64,000 bases of DNA from Ailurus styani (lineage: Eukaryota > Chordata > Mammalia > Carnivora > Ailuridae). Made by a program: the position numbers and the translations under genes. The stretch is from the NCBI GenBank assembly GCA_002007465.1, contig LNAC01001211.1, positions 186,231-250,230 of the forward strand, read 5' to 3'. Of the stretch, positions 23,879 to 34,173 are shown piece by piece. How positions within the stretch are numbered: the first letter of the stretch is position 1; each line of letters begins with the position of its first letter. Below the pieces are notes generated by a model. The model saw only the letters and a program-made list of their open reading frames with translations, was not told the DNA's origin and did not search any database.

Positions 23879-24237
23879 GATACTTCAAGTCAACTGAGAA
23901 ATTCAAATCAGAAGAAAGTTATCAAAGTTCAGTATTTTAGTCCAAAAACCTTTCCTATGGATATTTTAGGACCAGTGCCTACCCATCCTTCCTTTTCCTT
24001 TCTAGATCTAAACTACCATATAGTGACAATATATTTTCAATATAATGGCTGAGTAATTGCATGAAAGCCATCAAAAGAAGGCAGCGAAGTTCACTGTACT
24101 ATATTTATAAAGGACCAATATATTGTAGATTTTCAAGAATAGGGGTTTGAACTAAAATAACTTTCTGCCTGTATTTTCATATATTAAAAGTGCTGTATTA
24201 CTATCTTTTCCAAGAACCCACAGAGTTCTTGGATTCC

Positions 24238-24470
24238 AAGAACCCAACAGGGGTGCCTAGGTGGCTTAGTCTGTTAAGCATCTGCCTTTGGCTCAGGTCA
24301 TGATCCCAGGGTCTTGGGATTGAGCCCTGCATCAGGTTCCCTGCTCAGCGGGAAGCCTACTTCTCCCTCTCCCTCTGCCCCTGCTTGTGTTCCCTCTCTC
24401 ACTGTGTCTCTCTTTTATTTACTTATTATTTTATAATAAATAAAAATCTCAAAATAAAGAACCCACACAA
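24238..24470 (+). mobile_element. CanSINE with target-site duplication
   Basis: Sense SINE at about 24250-24457, flanked by AAGAACCCAACA / AAGAACCCACAC. Head GGGGTGCCTAGGTGGCTTAGT, CTCAGGTCATGATCCCAGGG, CT-rich body, and an unusual tail with TTTATTTACTTATTATTTTATAATAAATAAAAATC. Confidence 0.94.
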
Positions 24471-24717
24471 CAAAACAAAGGACACCCTCAGTTTTCAAAC
24501 AAAAGAAAGTTAACTTTCTTTTTTTTATGCTTAATAATTGCAAGATTCCTTTCTTTTATAGTGACACCATTTATAGTAACACCATTGTTTATAGTAATAC
24601 AAATAGCACTCTAGTACAAGACCTTTCAATTGACTGGTTAGGTTTAATTTCTTGAGGTTTCTCAGTAGGATTTCTGCAATAAACTGGATCATAAGCCTGA
24701 TTAAATTAGATGCTCTA

Positions 24718-25300
24718 ACATACTTATTAGTTAGTTATTACTACATAACAAAATCCCCCCCCCCCAAATTTAGTGGTTTCCAACACATTGATTATTTCAC
24801 ACTTTCTATGGATCAAAAATCCTAAGCATGGCGTAATGGAGTCCTCAAATTAAGGGTCTCTCAAAAAGTTACTGAGTCAAAGTGTTAGCCAGGGCCATAG
24901 TCACAGAAAAAGCTTGAATAAGGAAGCATCTGCTTCCAAGTTCACTTCCTGTAGTAGGTAGAATTCATTTCCATATAGGCATTTGGTCTGAAAACTTGTT
25001 CTCTTGCTGCCAGTTGGCCAGAAGCCACACTTAATCCCTTGTCATGTGTACCTCTCCAACTTGATTCGTCACAGCAGGCACAGAGAAGAACAAGGAAGAG
25101 AGACATTAAAATAGAAGACATGATTTTTTATAACCTAATCTAAGGAGTTACATTTTTGCTGTATTCTAATCATTAGAAGCAACCACTGGGTCCTGCTCAC
25201 ACAGGAAAAGGAGGGGTTTCACAGTGGTTTGGATACCAAAATGCAGGTATCTTTGGGAGATATTTTGGAAAAGTACCTGTTATACTATCAAACAATTTTT
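24718..25300 (-). mobile_element. Degraded LTR-like repeat
   Basis: Starts TTAGTTATTACTACATAACAAAATCCC and continues with AATTTAGTGGTTTCCAACA, CTTGCTGCCAGTTGGCCAGAAGCC, CACAGCAGGCACAGAGAAGAACAAGG, CACTGGGTCCTGC. This is the antisense layout of an old MaLR/MLT1-like or related LTR. An (C)12 run lies at 24757-24768. Subfamily uncertain. Confidence 0.45.
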
Positions 25301-26592
25301 TAGATTAAGGTGAATCATACTACTATGCCGTTCTTAAAACATTTTTTCAGCAAAAAATACTTTTGCTTATTTTAAAAAATGATATAAATGAATGGGTTTA
25401 ACAAAACAATTAATTGGATGATTGCCGGTACAGTGTTTTTTAAAGAAATAGATGTGGACATTTTCTTAAAATATGGGAGGTAGATGGGTGGTTATACATG
25501 TTTTTTTCCTGAATAGTGTATGTGTTATCCACCATACAAGTAGAAAATTGCTGATATCACCGCCAACATACCTGTAATCATTTCCTCAGAATGACAACAT
25601 AATTTTTCAAGATTTCAGAGTTTCCCAGAGCTTTTACTTCCTAATTTTGTTATATTCTAGAATTTTATTCTTGAATTTTAGGGCTTTAAAGTGGCTTTTT
25701 AAAATAAAAATGATGATATTTATCCTGTACTTCCAATATTTTAATTTATTTTCCCAACATCCATTCATTAATATGCCCCTCAACACAAACACTCTTAGAT
25801 ACTTTCGAGTGAATATGTCGTGTGTTCAGAAATTTTTTTCAGAGTATTTTATTGTATATAACTATCTAATGAAAGTGCATCCCAAATTATTACTTATGGC
25901 TGTAATTGGCTTTGATTCCTCTTCAGGGCTTGCTCAGGGTAGCCAACTAAGCAGAGGAATGTAAACTTATGGATTTGCATCTTATTTCTTGCTTCATTAA
26001 TTTCATTAACTTCCAAACTGATGAATTCTTTGAATTAAAATGTCATTTACATTTAATACCTAAAATCACTTTCTTTGCATTTAAAGCTTTTAATTGTATT
26101 TTTGAATTCTAGTTCTAACTTGTTTGTCAAAGTCTTAATTAGATTTATGTCATAGGGATACAGAATTTACCTGAACAGTAACAAGCTTAAATGAGGAGAT
26201 TTTCTTTATAAGGACTTGTGAAATGGCTGAAAATACAACATAGATTTGCAACGTAGATTTTGTATCCTTTGTAACTAAGGGTATGTGTCTAAGATGGGAG
26301 AATGGTGTATGTAGGTAACTATTGATTTACACAGAAAGATCAAATCTGGACACCTAGAGAAGAGACCTTTCTTTTTTTCCAACAAGTACAGACTGTGTGG
26401 GATTTGTATGGAGTCTCATTTAGAGTAAGAGAAGATTTTATTTCGCTGTTTGCTTACAACAGTGACAAATGGTGGCCAGAAGGAAAAGCAAAGTATGTAA
26501 TCAATCTTAACACCTTTGTGTTTTTCTGAGAAAAAAATAAGAAAAAAAAAACTAAACTAAAGAAAGACAAAGCAAAGACTATACTTTGAGAG

Positions 26593-26597
<5 letters not shown>
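25301..26597. other. Unclassified DNA, no gene seen
   Basis: AT-rich, no recognised repeat. The 105-codon sense frame (25647-25964) is Phe/Leu/Tyr-rich, has no domain or splice context, and is probably chance. Confidence 0.4.

Positions 26598-26598
<1 letters not shown>

Positions 26599-26634
<36 letters not shown>
26599..26634. repeat. (AG)18 microsatellite
   Basis: Eighteen perfect AG units, not part of a SINE; no SINE head or tail is adjacent. A likely length-polymorphic locus. Confidence 0.97.
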
Positions 26635-26638
<4 letters not shown>

Positions 26639-26734
26639 TGTCTCTTGTTTCTGTTATTAATGATGATGACAGTGATGGTGATAATGACATCAGTGAGAAT
26701 ATAAACAATGAAAACTCTCATTTCTAATTTTTAA

Positions 26735-26905
26735 AAGGAAACTAAAAGTTAGGTATTGTCATTCTAGTCTCATAGGTGAGGATATTTGAGGTTTATGGAG
26801 GACCAAAAAATTGGCCTAAATTGAAACTTCTGAAAAATGACAGAACAATATTCAAATCCAGTTGAGTCTCTTTGAAGTCTGGGCACTTCCTTGACCTCAT
26901 GCCGC
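26735..26905 (-). repeat. MIR element, antisense, degraded
   Basis: TAGTCTCATAGGTGAGGATATTTGAGG, GGCCTAAATTGAAACTTCTG and CAATATTCAAATCCAGTTGAGTCTC follow antisense MIR order. Confidence 0.6.
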
Positions 26906-27344
26906 TCATCCTGAAGGCACTCGGGGCCAGTGGTAGTCACATGAGGTTCAGTTGTTTATTTTCTGGATCTGCGATAATATAGAAAGTCCAGTTCCTAAAA
27001 TTTTTCCTGAAAAGTGCTTGGAACTTGTCTTTTCACTCTTAAAAAAGAAAAGAATTTGATGTGTTAAAGCACAAATATAACTCTACTATAATATGGACAT
27101 ATTCAGAAAAGCTGAAACATACTATGAACATTCAAAGCACAGCAAATTCTGTCTCATTCAAAAAGATAAACTATACAGCAAACTGTAATATGCAGCTCCT
27201 GTCCCCTGACTAAAATTCCAAGGCTCAACAAAATTCATAAAAGTATGAGTATGCTCATTTAGACAAAGACCACACATCTCAGCTCAGACCCTTGTACTGG
27301 CATTATTATGATTTTAACATGTGCTGGTTCAATTCTTGCCAAGA

Positions 27345-27540
27345 GAATACAGTAAGAGCATGAGATTTGGAGTCACACAAATATGGGACAAAACCCAGGT
27401 TTGCCAATAGCCACGTGACTTTATATTTAGCTGTGTAATACTCTATTTTTTATAGAGAGAAATTAACTGGAATGGACCTCATAGTGTTATTGTGCATAGT
27501 AAATGCATAATGTGCTATATAAATGGACATTATATTATCA
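27345..27540 (+). repeat. MIR element, sense, degraded
   Basis: AGAGCATGAGATTTGGAGTCACACAAA, CAGGTTTGCCAATAGCCACGTGACTTT, CTCATAGTGTTATTGTGCATAGTAAATGC and TGTGCTATATAAATGG are a diverged but ordered MIR. Confidence 0.65.
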
Positions 27541-27639
27541 TCCTCAATATTGATGTTAGAAAAGCACCAGCCTTGGTTTGGAATATAACCAGATGAGATT
27601 GCTTTTTGGTGGTTCTCTTTCATTTACTGAACTTTATTT

Positions 27640-28330
27640 GAAATGAAATGATTTGCCATGTTCTTTGCTAGGCACTGATATGGAAGGGGAATAAAATGCC
27701 CACTTTCTCCCCTGTGTCCCATTCCTTTGTCATCCTTACTCCCAAGCTTCCTACTGGCTTGAAATTTAACTCGGGCTTAATAAGAGCTCAGAATATGCAA
27801 AACCTGTTGGAGATTAAGACTATTTCCTTTTTCTTCTCCTTCTTACAGTCTAAAAACTTTAAAATGGGGATGGATATGATCCTATTTAAAAATCATTCTG
27901 CCTACTATAAATGAGAAGTGGGGCAGAGTGCCTGTGGATTGAAGACTCCAAGGCAGGAGTCCAAGGAAGACATTACAATAGGTTTGGCAAAGTCGGTGGC
28001 AGGTGGAGATGGAGAGAAGGTGATGCAAATGAGGTAGAGAAGTAAGGCAACACTGTCAGATCTAATAGATTAGATATGTGAGCACAGTAGAGGGAAGAAA
28101 ATGAGGATGAGTTAATACAGATTCGGGGAAGAGGGACTAAAGTTAAATTAGTTTTGCATGGGAAAACCAAGAGATCAGCTTAGGATGTGCTGATTTTGAG
28201 ATATTTATGATATATCAAAGCACAGATGTCATTCTGGCGAGAAGAATGTGGAATTCCTAATAAGAGGTTAACATTGAGATATAAATTTTAGAATTTTTAT
28301 TAGGCAGATGACTTAAAAGTCAGTGAAAAA
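27640..28330. repeat. Ancient interspersed repeat, family uncertain
   Basis: Begins with a TTTGCTAGGCACTGATATGG motif and continues with ATGGGGATGGATATGATCCTATTT, AAATCATTCTGCCTACT, GGCAGGTGGAGATGGAGAGAAGG and GAGATATTTATGATATATCAAAG. I recognise this as an old mammal-wide repeat type, but cannot say whether it is L2-associated, LTR or other. Confidence 0.4.
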
Positions 28331-29786
28331 AATAAAGAGGCATTGTACCACACCTTCAGAAAGTTCAGCATGTCAAGGTCAGATAAAGAAGAGGGTAATG
28401 TGTGGAAGGTACCTAGTAGAATGTCTAGTGCATACTTAGATGTAAATAAAAGTTATTTAATAGTAATAATTTAGAATTCTATTTGTTCTCATATATCCAT
28501 ACAAGATGAATATTGTGCTAAAAAGTGAAGCAGCTAAATGTATCTCAAATATTTTAACCATTTGTAGTTACCCCCACGGGGTTATAGTTATGTTTATAGA
28601 GTACAATAATGATTCCATTGATCTACTAATTAAGTTTTTTCCCATTGATCTTCTAATTAAGTTTGACTTATGTTAATTTTCCCATCTTTTATTTCCTAGA
28701 GATTGGTTCCTTGCACTTTGTACTACTTTTACTATCTACACCACAATAGAGTTTTCTGAGCCAAATACCTTTCTTTGTGATTTAGCTGAGCAAGAGAAGG
28801 CAGAGAACATTGCAATGATGATAAGAAATATATGTGGTGACCTTCCCTTTCCTTCTTCTGGTCTTCTGATTTCCAGCCCTCTGAATGCTTTCATTGGAAT
28901 GTAAATTTGCTTTTCAACAAAGGCAACTTTGATTAAGTTCTGTAAATTCTTGAGTGAAATTTCAGCTAACTCTCAAGGTCTTTGGTAAGTTTTTACATTA
29001 CTTAGTTTTTCATCTGTCTTCAGCTTTACTAAAAGCAAAATCCTTATGAATCATGCATTTTTCTGGATGGGGTACTCTATGTCATTTGCTCTTCATCTTT
29101 TACCTACATTTTAAATCTAGGTGCTTCCCCCTACCCTGCATTTTTTTTTTAAGATAAAGAATATTTAGAGGAAGAGTATTTATTTTGCTAAGTCTGTGAA
29201 TGAAGAAACAATTGATGTTCAGAATTGTATTCTTGCCCATAATTTTGAGATCTATTCATTATTGTCCTATTTGAAGATATTTCTGTCATATTTTAAATTG
29301 CATGACTGACAGAGAAACTTGGATATAACAGAATTTTCCAATCCTGAATATAGATGACATGGAGCACTTGCTCAGAGGTCTTAGAACACAGATGTCTAAG
29401 CTATTATCTTGTGCCAAATCCTCACTTATTTTGCCAAAAGTACATATCAATTAAATGGAGTCAGAACTTTCTGCAATATTACATTCACATTCTGGCTCAC
29501 TGAATACATCAACATTAACATTTTTGGTCTGGTTTGTGTTTTTCCCTTTGAATTATCTAGGCATCCTCTTACTCACTGTTTTTAGTTTGTTTGTTTTTAT
29601 TGATTTTATGTATCTTTTGAAACTAACACAACTTTTTTATACATCCCAGAGTTTATTTTAGTCCACCCTTAAATAAACCTATAAACTTTGAAAATTAAAA
29701 CCTTAAGTTATAGTGATGCAATATTAGTTTTAGAGAAAACAAGGAATGGTAGAAAGAATATCTTTACCCAAGCCATACTGAACTTT
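28331..29786. other. Unclassified DNA, no gene seen
   Basis: No defensible exon or repeat. The sense 68-codon frame at 29455-29661 is hydrophobic (Phe/Leu-rich) without a start context or partner exon. Confidence 0.45.
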
Positions 29787-31655
29787 TCTTTAATTATTTT
29801 TTTATTATTATGTTCAGTTAGCCAGCAAATAGTACACCATTAGTTTTTGATGTAGTGTTCAACGATTCATTAGTTGCATATAACACCCAGTGTTCATCAC
29901 CACATGAGCCCTCCTTAATACCCTTCACCCAGTTACCCCATTTCCCCACCCCTCGCCATTCTGTAACCCTCAGTTTGGTTCCTGGAGACCAGAATCTCTC
30001 AGTGGTTTGTCACCTTCTCTGATTTTTTCTCATTCAGTTTCCCCTCTTCCCTGTGGTCCTCCACGCTATTCCTTATGTTCCACATATGAGTAAAACCATA
30101 TGATAATTGTCTTTCTCTGCTTGACTTATTTCACTTGATGCAAATGGTGGGTATTCATCCTTTCTGATGGCTGACAAATATTCCATTGTATATATGAACC
30201 ACATCTTCTTTATCCATTCATCTGTTGAAGGGCATCTCGGCTCTTTTCACAGTTTGGTTATTGTGGACATTGCTACCATAAACATTGAGGTACGTGTGCC
30301 CCTTCTTTTCACTATGTCTGTATCTTTGGGGTAAATACCTAGTAGTGCAATTGGTGGGCCATAGGGTAGCTCTATTTTTAATGTCTTGAAGAACCTCCAC
30401 ACTGTTTTCCAGAGTGGCTATACCAACTTGCATTCCCACCATAGTGTAAGGGAGGTCCCCTTTCTCCACATCCTCGCCAAGACTTGTTGTTTCCTGTCTT
30501 GTTAATTTTTGTCATTCTAACTGGTGTAAAGTGGTATCTCATTGTGGTTTTGATTTGTATTTCCCTGATGGCTAGTGATGGTGAACATTTTTTCATGTGT
30601 CTGTTAGCCATTTGTATGTCTTCTTTGGAGAAGTATCTGTTCATGTCTTCTGCCCATTTATTGACTAGATTATTTGTTTTTTGGGTGTTGAATTTGAGAA
30701 ATTCTTTATAGATCTTGGATACCAACCCTTTATCCATAATGTCATTTGCAAATATCTTCTCCCATTCCGTGGGCTGCCTCTTAGTCTTGTTGACACTTTC
30801 CTTTGCTGTGCAAAAGCTTTTTATCTTGATGAAATCCCAATAGTTCATTTTGGCTTTTGTTTCCCTTGCCTTTATAGACATGTCTTTTTTTTTTTTTAAG
30901 AATTTATTTATTTATGTCACAGAGAGAGAGAGACAGCCAGAAAGGGAACAGAAACAGGGGGAGTGGGAGAGGGAGAAGCAGGCTTCCCGCAGAGCAAGGA
31001 GCCCAGTGTGGGGCTCGACCCCAGGACCTCAAGACCTGAGCCGAAGGCAGATGCTTAACAACTGAGCCACCCAAGCACCCCTATAGACATGTCTTGAAAG
31101 AAGTTGCTATGGCCAGTGTCGAAGAGGTTACTGCCTATGTTCTCCTCTAGGATTTTGATGGATTCCTGTCTCACATTTAGGTCTCATCCATTTTGAATTT
31201 ATCTTTGCATATGGTGTAAGAGAATGGTCTAGTTTCATTCTTCTGCATGTGGCTGTCTAACTCTCCCAGCACCATTTATTGAAGAGACTGTCTTTTGTTC
31301 CATTAGATGTTCTTTCCTGGTTTGTTGAAGATTACTTGACCATAGAGTTGCAGGTCCATTTCTGGATTCTGTTTTCTGTTCCACTGAACTATGTGTCTGT
31401 TTTTGTGCCAATACCATGCTGTTTTGATGATCACAGCTTTGTGATATAGCTTGAAGTCAGGCATTGTGATTCCTCCAACATTGGTTTTCTTTTTCAGCAA
31501 TCCCCTGGCAATTCGGGGTCTTTCCTGGTTCCATACAAATTTTAGGATTGTTTGTTCCCACTCTGTGAAAAATGTCAATGGTATTTTGATAAGGATTTCA
31601 TTGAATGTGTAGATTGCTCTGGGCAGCATTGACATTTTCACAATATTTATTTGAA
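29787..31655 (-). mobile_element. 5'-truncated young L1, antisense, carrying a SINE
   Basis: The minus-strand L1 runs from an ORF2 fragment at about 31655 (translated [12 protein letters not shown], then [19 protein letters not shown]) to a carnivore 3' UTR and tail near 29790. It covers the C-terminal part of ORF2; the 5' UTR, ORF1, endonuclease and reverse transcriptase core are missing. Two sizeable uninterrupted pieces remain (112 codons at 31303-31641, 167 codons at 30378-30881), so it is younger than the other L1s here, though frames are broken and a SINE splits it at 30887-31081. It abuts a much older antisense L1 at its 5' side. Confidence 0.95.
30873..31095 (-). mobile_element. CanSINE inside L1, perfect 14-bp duplication
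   Basis: TATAGACATGTCTT flanks the element at 30873-30886 and 31082-31095. Antisense SINE at about 30887-31081 with AAGAATTTATTTATTTATGTCAC and GAGCCACCCAAGCACCCC. It interrupts L1 ORF2 sequence that reads through once the SINE and one repeat copy are ignored. Confidence 0.96.
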
Positions 31656-32383
31656 CTGGTTTTGTGCTTTTTCTTTGGATAATTCAATCGATGATTTGAT
31701 TCAAGGAGCAAATGGTGAGATATTAAGAACCAGACATTGCAGAATAGAAAGCTAGTGACACTTATTATAAGGTAGTAAAATATTTGGCACACTGTCACCC
31801 AATGTACCTTTGAAAGCAAACCACGTTACCAAGGGGAACTGAAAATTAAAAAAGAATCAAAATATTAAGTTAGCTAACTTCTCTCTGTCAATATCTTCAG
31901 TACTGCAGGCCCCCCTCATTCAAATTCTTATTTTCTTTTTCTATACAAATTTTCAATTGACCTAGCATCATTTATTAGAAAGATCACCATTTTTCCCATC
32001 ACACTGCAGTGTCACCTTGTGTTATATCAAGGGACTGTATATGTGTGGGTTTGTTAGATGTTCCCTTTTGTGTTCCATTGCTTTATAAGTATACTTTATT
32101 GCCAATACTACCATCTTAATTATTGTAGCTTTGTAAGATTTTTTATATCTTAGTATTTATTTTCTTTTAAGATTGCTATTTTATATTGGGCTTATCGATT
32201 TCCATATAAACATTAGATTCAAATTCTTAATTTCCAGAATTCATTCACTCATTCATTCATAAATTTTATAAAAGACTTTTTCTAGACATTTTAACAGAAT
32301 AAAGAATTGTTCTTCTGTTTCTACTTTTCTAAGAGTCTAAAAAGTCATACATGGGTCTAGAATTTTTATTAAAATTCTGCATT

Positions 32384-32815
32384 GAGTGCACAATAACCAA
32401 ACTGTGGAAGGAGCTGAGATGTCCTTCAACAGATGAATGGACAAAGAAGATATGGTTCATATATACAATGGAATATTACTCAGCCATCAGAAAGGATGAA
32501 TACCTACCATTTACATTGGCCTGGATGGAACTGGAGGGGATTATGCTAAGTGAAATAAGTCAATCAAAGACAATTATGATATGGTTTCATTCATATTTGG
32601 AATATAAGAAACAGTGCAGAGGATCATAGGGGAAGGAAGGGAAAACTGAAAGAGAAGAAATCAGAGAGGGAGACAAACCATGAGAGAAACTCTTAACTAT
32701 AGGAAACAGACAGCAGGTTGCTGAAGGGGAGGTTGGTGGGGGGGTTGGGGTAACTTGGTGATGGGCATTAAGGGGGGCACGTGATGTGATGACCACTGGG
32801 TGTTATATGTAAGTA
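32384..32815 (+). mobile_element. L1 3' end, sense, inserted in old L1
   Basis: Sense L1 3' fragment starting ACAATAACCAAACTGTGGAAGG, with GGAATATTACTCAGCCATC, TTATGCTAAGTGAAATAAGTCAATC, the carnivore 3' UTR (GAGAAACTCTTAACTATAGG, GGTAACTTGGTGATGGGC) and GACCACTGGGTGTTATATG. It lacks a clear poly(A) tail. The frame at 32351-32629 is ORF2 C-terminus. Confidence 0.93.
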
Positions 32816-32827
32816 CCTGCTCTTCTC

Positions 32828-32912
32828 ACACAGAACTACAAAATTATAAATCTGTATTGGTTTATACACCAATTTTGTCATAATTATTATGACAGCGCTA
32901 GAAAACGTACAC
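32828..32912 (+). repeat. MaLR-like LTR 3' end fragment
   Basis: CAGAACTACAAAATTATAAATC, TTATTATGACAGCGCTAGAAAACGTACAC matches the sense 3' end of MLT1-type LTRs (usual ending: 'cagcaatagaaaactaatac'). Only about 85 bases. Confidence 0.5.
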
Positions 32913-33355
32913 ATGTGGTAAAATAAATTGATATTTTTTAATATTAAACTAAACTTGCATTTCTGGAATGAGTCTAAATTATTTGTTATATTTTATCCTT
33001 TATGTGTATTGCTGGATTTGATTTGCTAATACTGTGATTTTTCTATCTATGCTCATGCAAGAGTTTGATCTCTAGTTTTTTTGTTAATATTTATGTCAAA
33101 TTTTGATATCAAGGTTATACTGTTCCCATAAAATGAGTTGAGGAGTTTGATAGTGTTCCCACCTTTTTTATTCTCTCTACAGTTTGTATTAGATTGGTAT
33201 TTTTTTCTTTTTTATTTGTGTAGAGGAATTCATAAATGAAGCCATTGTGCTGTGGAGAGTTTCTTTATAGAAAGGATTTTAATAACAAATGCAATTTCTT
33301 TAATTGATGGAGAATATTCAATTGCTTTATTTCTTTTGTGTCTATTTCATTTAAG

Positions 33356-33558
33356 ATTTTTTTAAAGATTCTATTTATTTACTTGACAGAGAGAGAGAGA
33401 GACATAGCAAGAGAGGAAACACAAGCAGGGGGAGTGGGAGAGGGAAAAGCAGGCTTCCCGCTGAGCAGGGAGGCCAATGCGGGGCTCAATCCCAGGACCC
33501 TGAGATCACAACCTGAGCCAAAGGTAAATGCTTAACGACTGAGCCACCCAGGTGCCCC
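33356..33558 (-). mobile_element. CanSINE, older subtype
   Basis: Antisense SINE: TTTAAAGATTCTATTTATTTACTTGACAG, AAACACAAGCAGGGGGAGTGGG, AATCCCAGGACCCTGAGATC, GAGCCACCCAGGTGCCCC. It sits inside the older L1. The target duplication is not clear. Confidence 0.94.
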
Positions 33559-33944
33559 ACAGTCAACTTTTTTTTAATTGTCAATTTTACCTAAATTTTC
33601 AAATAAAAGTTACATTAAGTTGAGTAAGTTTTAAATTTTAGGGGGAATCTCCCATTTTCCATTCCTCAAATGGTCTAATCTTTTTGCTTTCTCTCTTTTC
33701 TCTTGTATTTATTTTCCTAGGGACTAATCCATGTTATTGTTAATTATGAAGAACAAACTTTCACCCTTGTTAATTTTTCCTATTGTGTGTTGTATTGTAT
33801 TTCATTAATTTCTTCTTTGAGTTGCTTTATTTCTGTTATAACTCCTTTTGATTTAAATTGATGTTATTTTATAATTTGAGATGATTATCAGCCTTTTTTT
33901 TTCTTGTCTAACATATTAATTTAAGGCAAAATGTTTCTTTAAAA

Positions 33945-34173
33945 GTGGGTTTATCTCAGGTGCCTGAGTGGCTCAGTGGGTTAAAACCTCTGCCTTCTGC
34001 TCAGGTTGTGATCTCAGGGTCCTGGGATCAAGGCCCACATCAGGCTCTCTGCTCAGCAGGGAGCCTGCTTCCTCCTCTCTCTCTGCCTCTCTGCCTACTT
34101 GTAATCTCTCTCTGTATGTCAAATAAATAAATAAAATTTTTAAAAATAAATAAATAAATGTGGGTTAATCTCA
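33945..34173 (+). mobile_element. CanSINE, young subtype, with target-site duplication
   Basis: Sense SINE at about 33959-34159. GTGGGTTTATCTCA / GTGGGTTAATCTCA flank it with one mismatch. The body has CTGCCTACTTGTAATCTCTC. The tail AAATAAATAAATAAAATTTTTAAAAATAAATAAATAAAT is partly duplicated. Confidence 0.96.

Larger units (their letters stand above)
31900..33945 (-). mobile_element. Old L1 ORF2, antisense, multiply interrupted
   Basis: Antisense ORF2 wording in order: CCTAGCATCATTTATTAGAAAGATCACC, ATATGTGTGGGTTTG, TTGCCAATACTACCATCTTAATTATTGTAGCTTTGTAAG, then after interruptions ACTTGCATTTCTGGAATGAGTC, TTTATGTGTATTGCTGGATTTG, ATTAATTTCTTCTTTGAGTTGC. It is split by the L1 tail at 32384-32815, the LTR scrap at 32828-32912 and the SINE at 33356-33558. 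It is much more diverged than its neighbour at 29787-31655. Confidence 0.75.

Noticed and set aside
25647..25964. 105-codon sense frame
   Set aside because: Hydrophobic composition typical of AT-rich chance frames. No domain, splice signals or upstream promoter features.
30378..30881. 167-codon antisense open frame as a gene
   Set aside because: The translation is L1 ORF2 C-terminal sequence, interrupted on one side by a SINE. It is a transposon fragment.
29787..32815. One twin-primed L1 with a 5' inversion
   Set aside because: The sense fragment at 32384-32815 is again a 3' end, overlapping in content with the antisense 3' end. A twin-primed insertion would carry a 5'-ward segment, so these are separate insertions.
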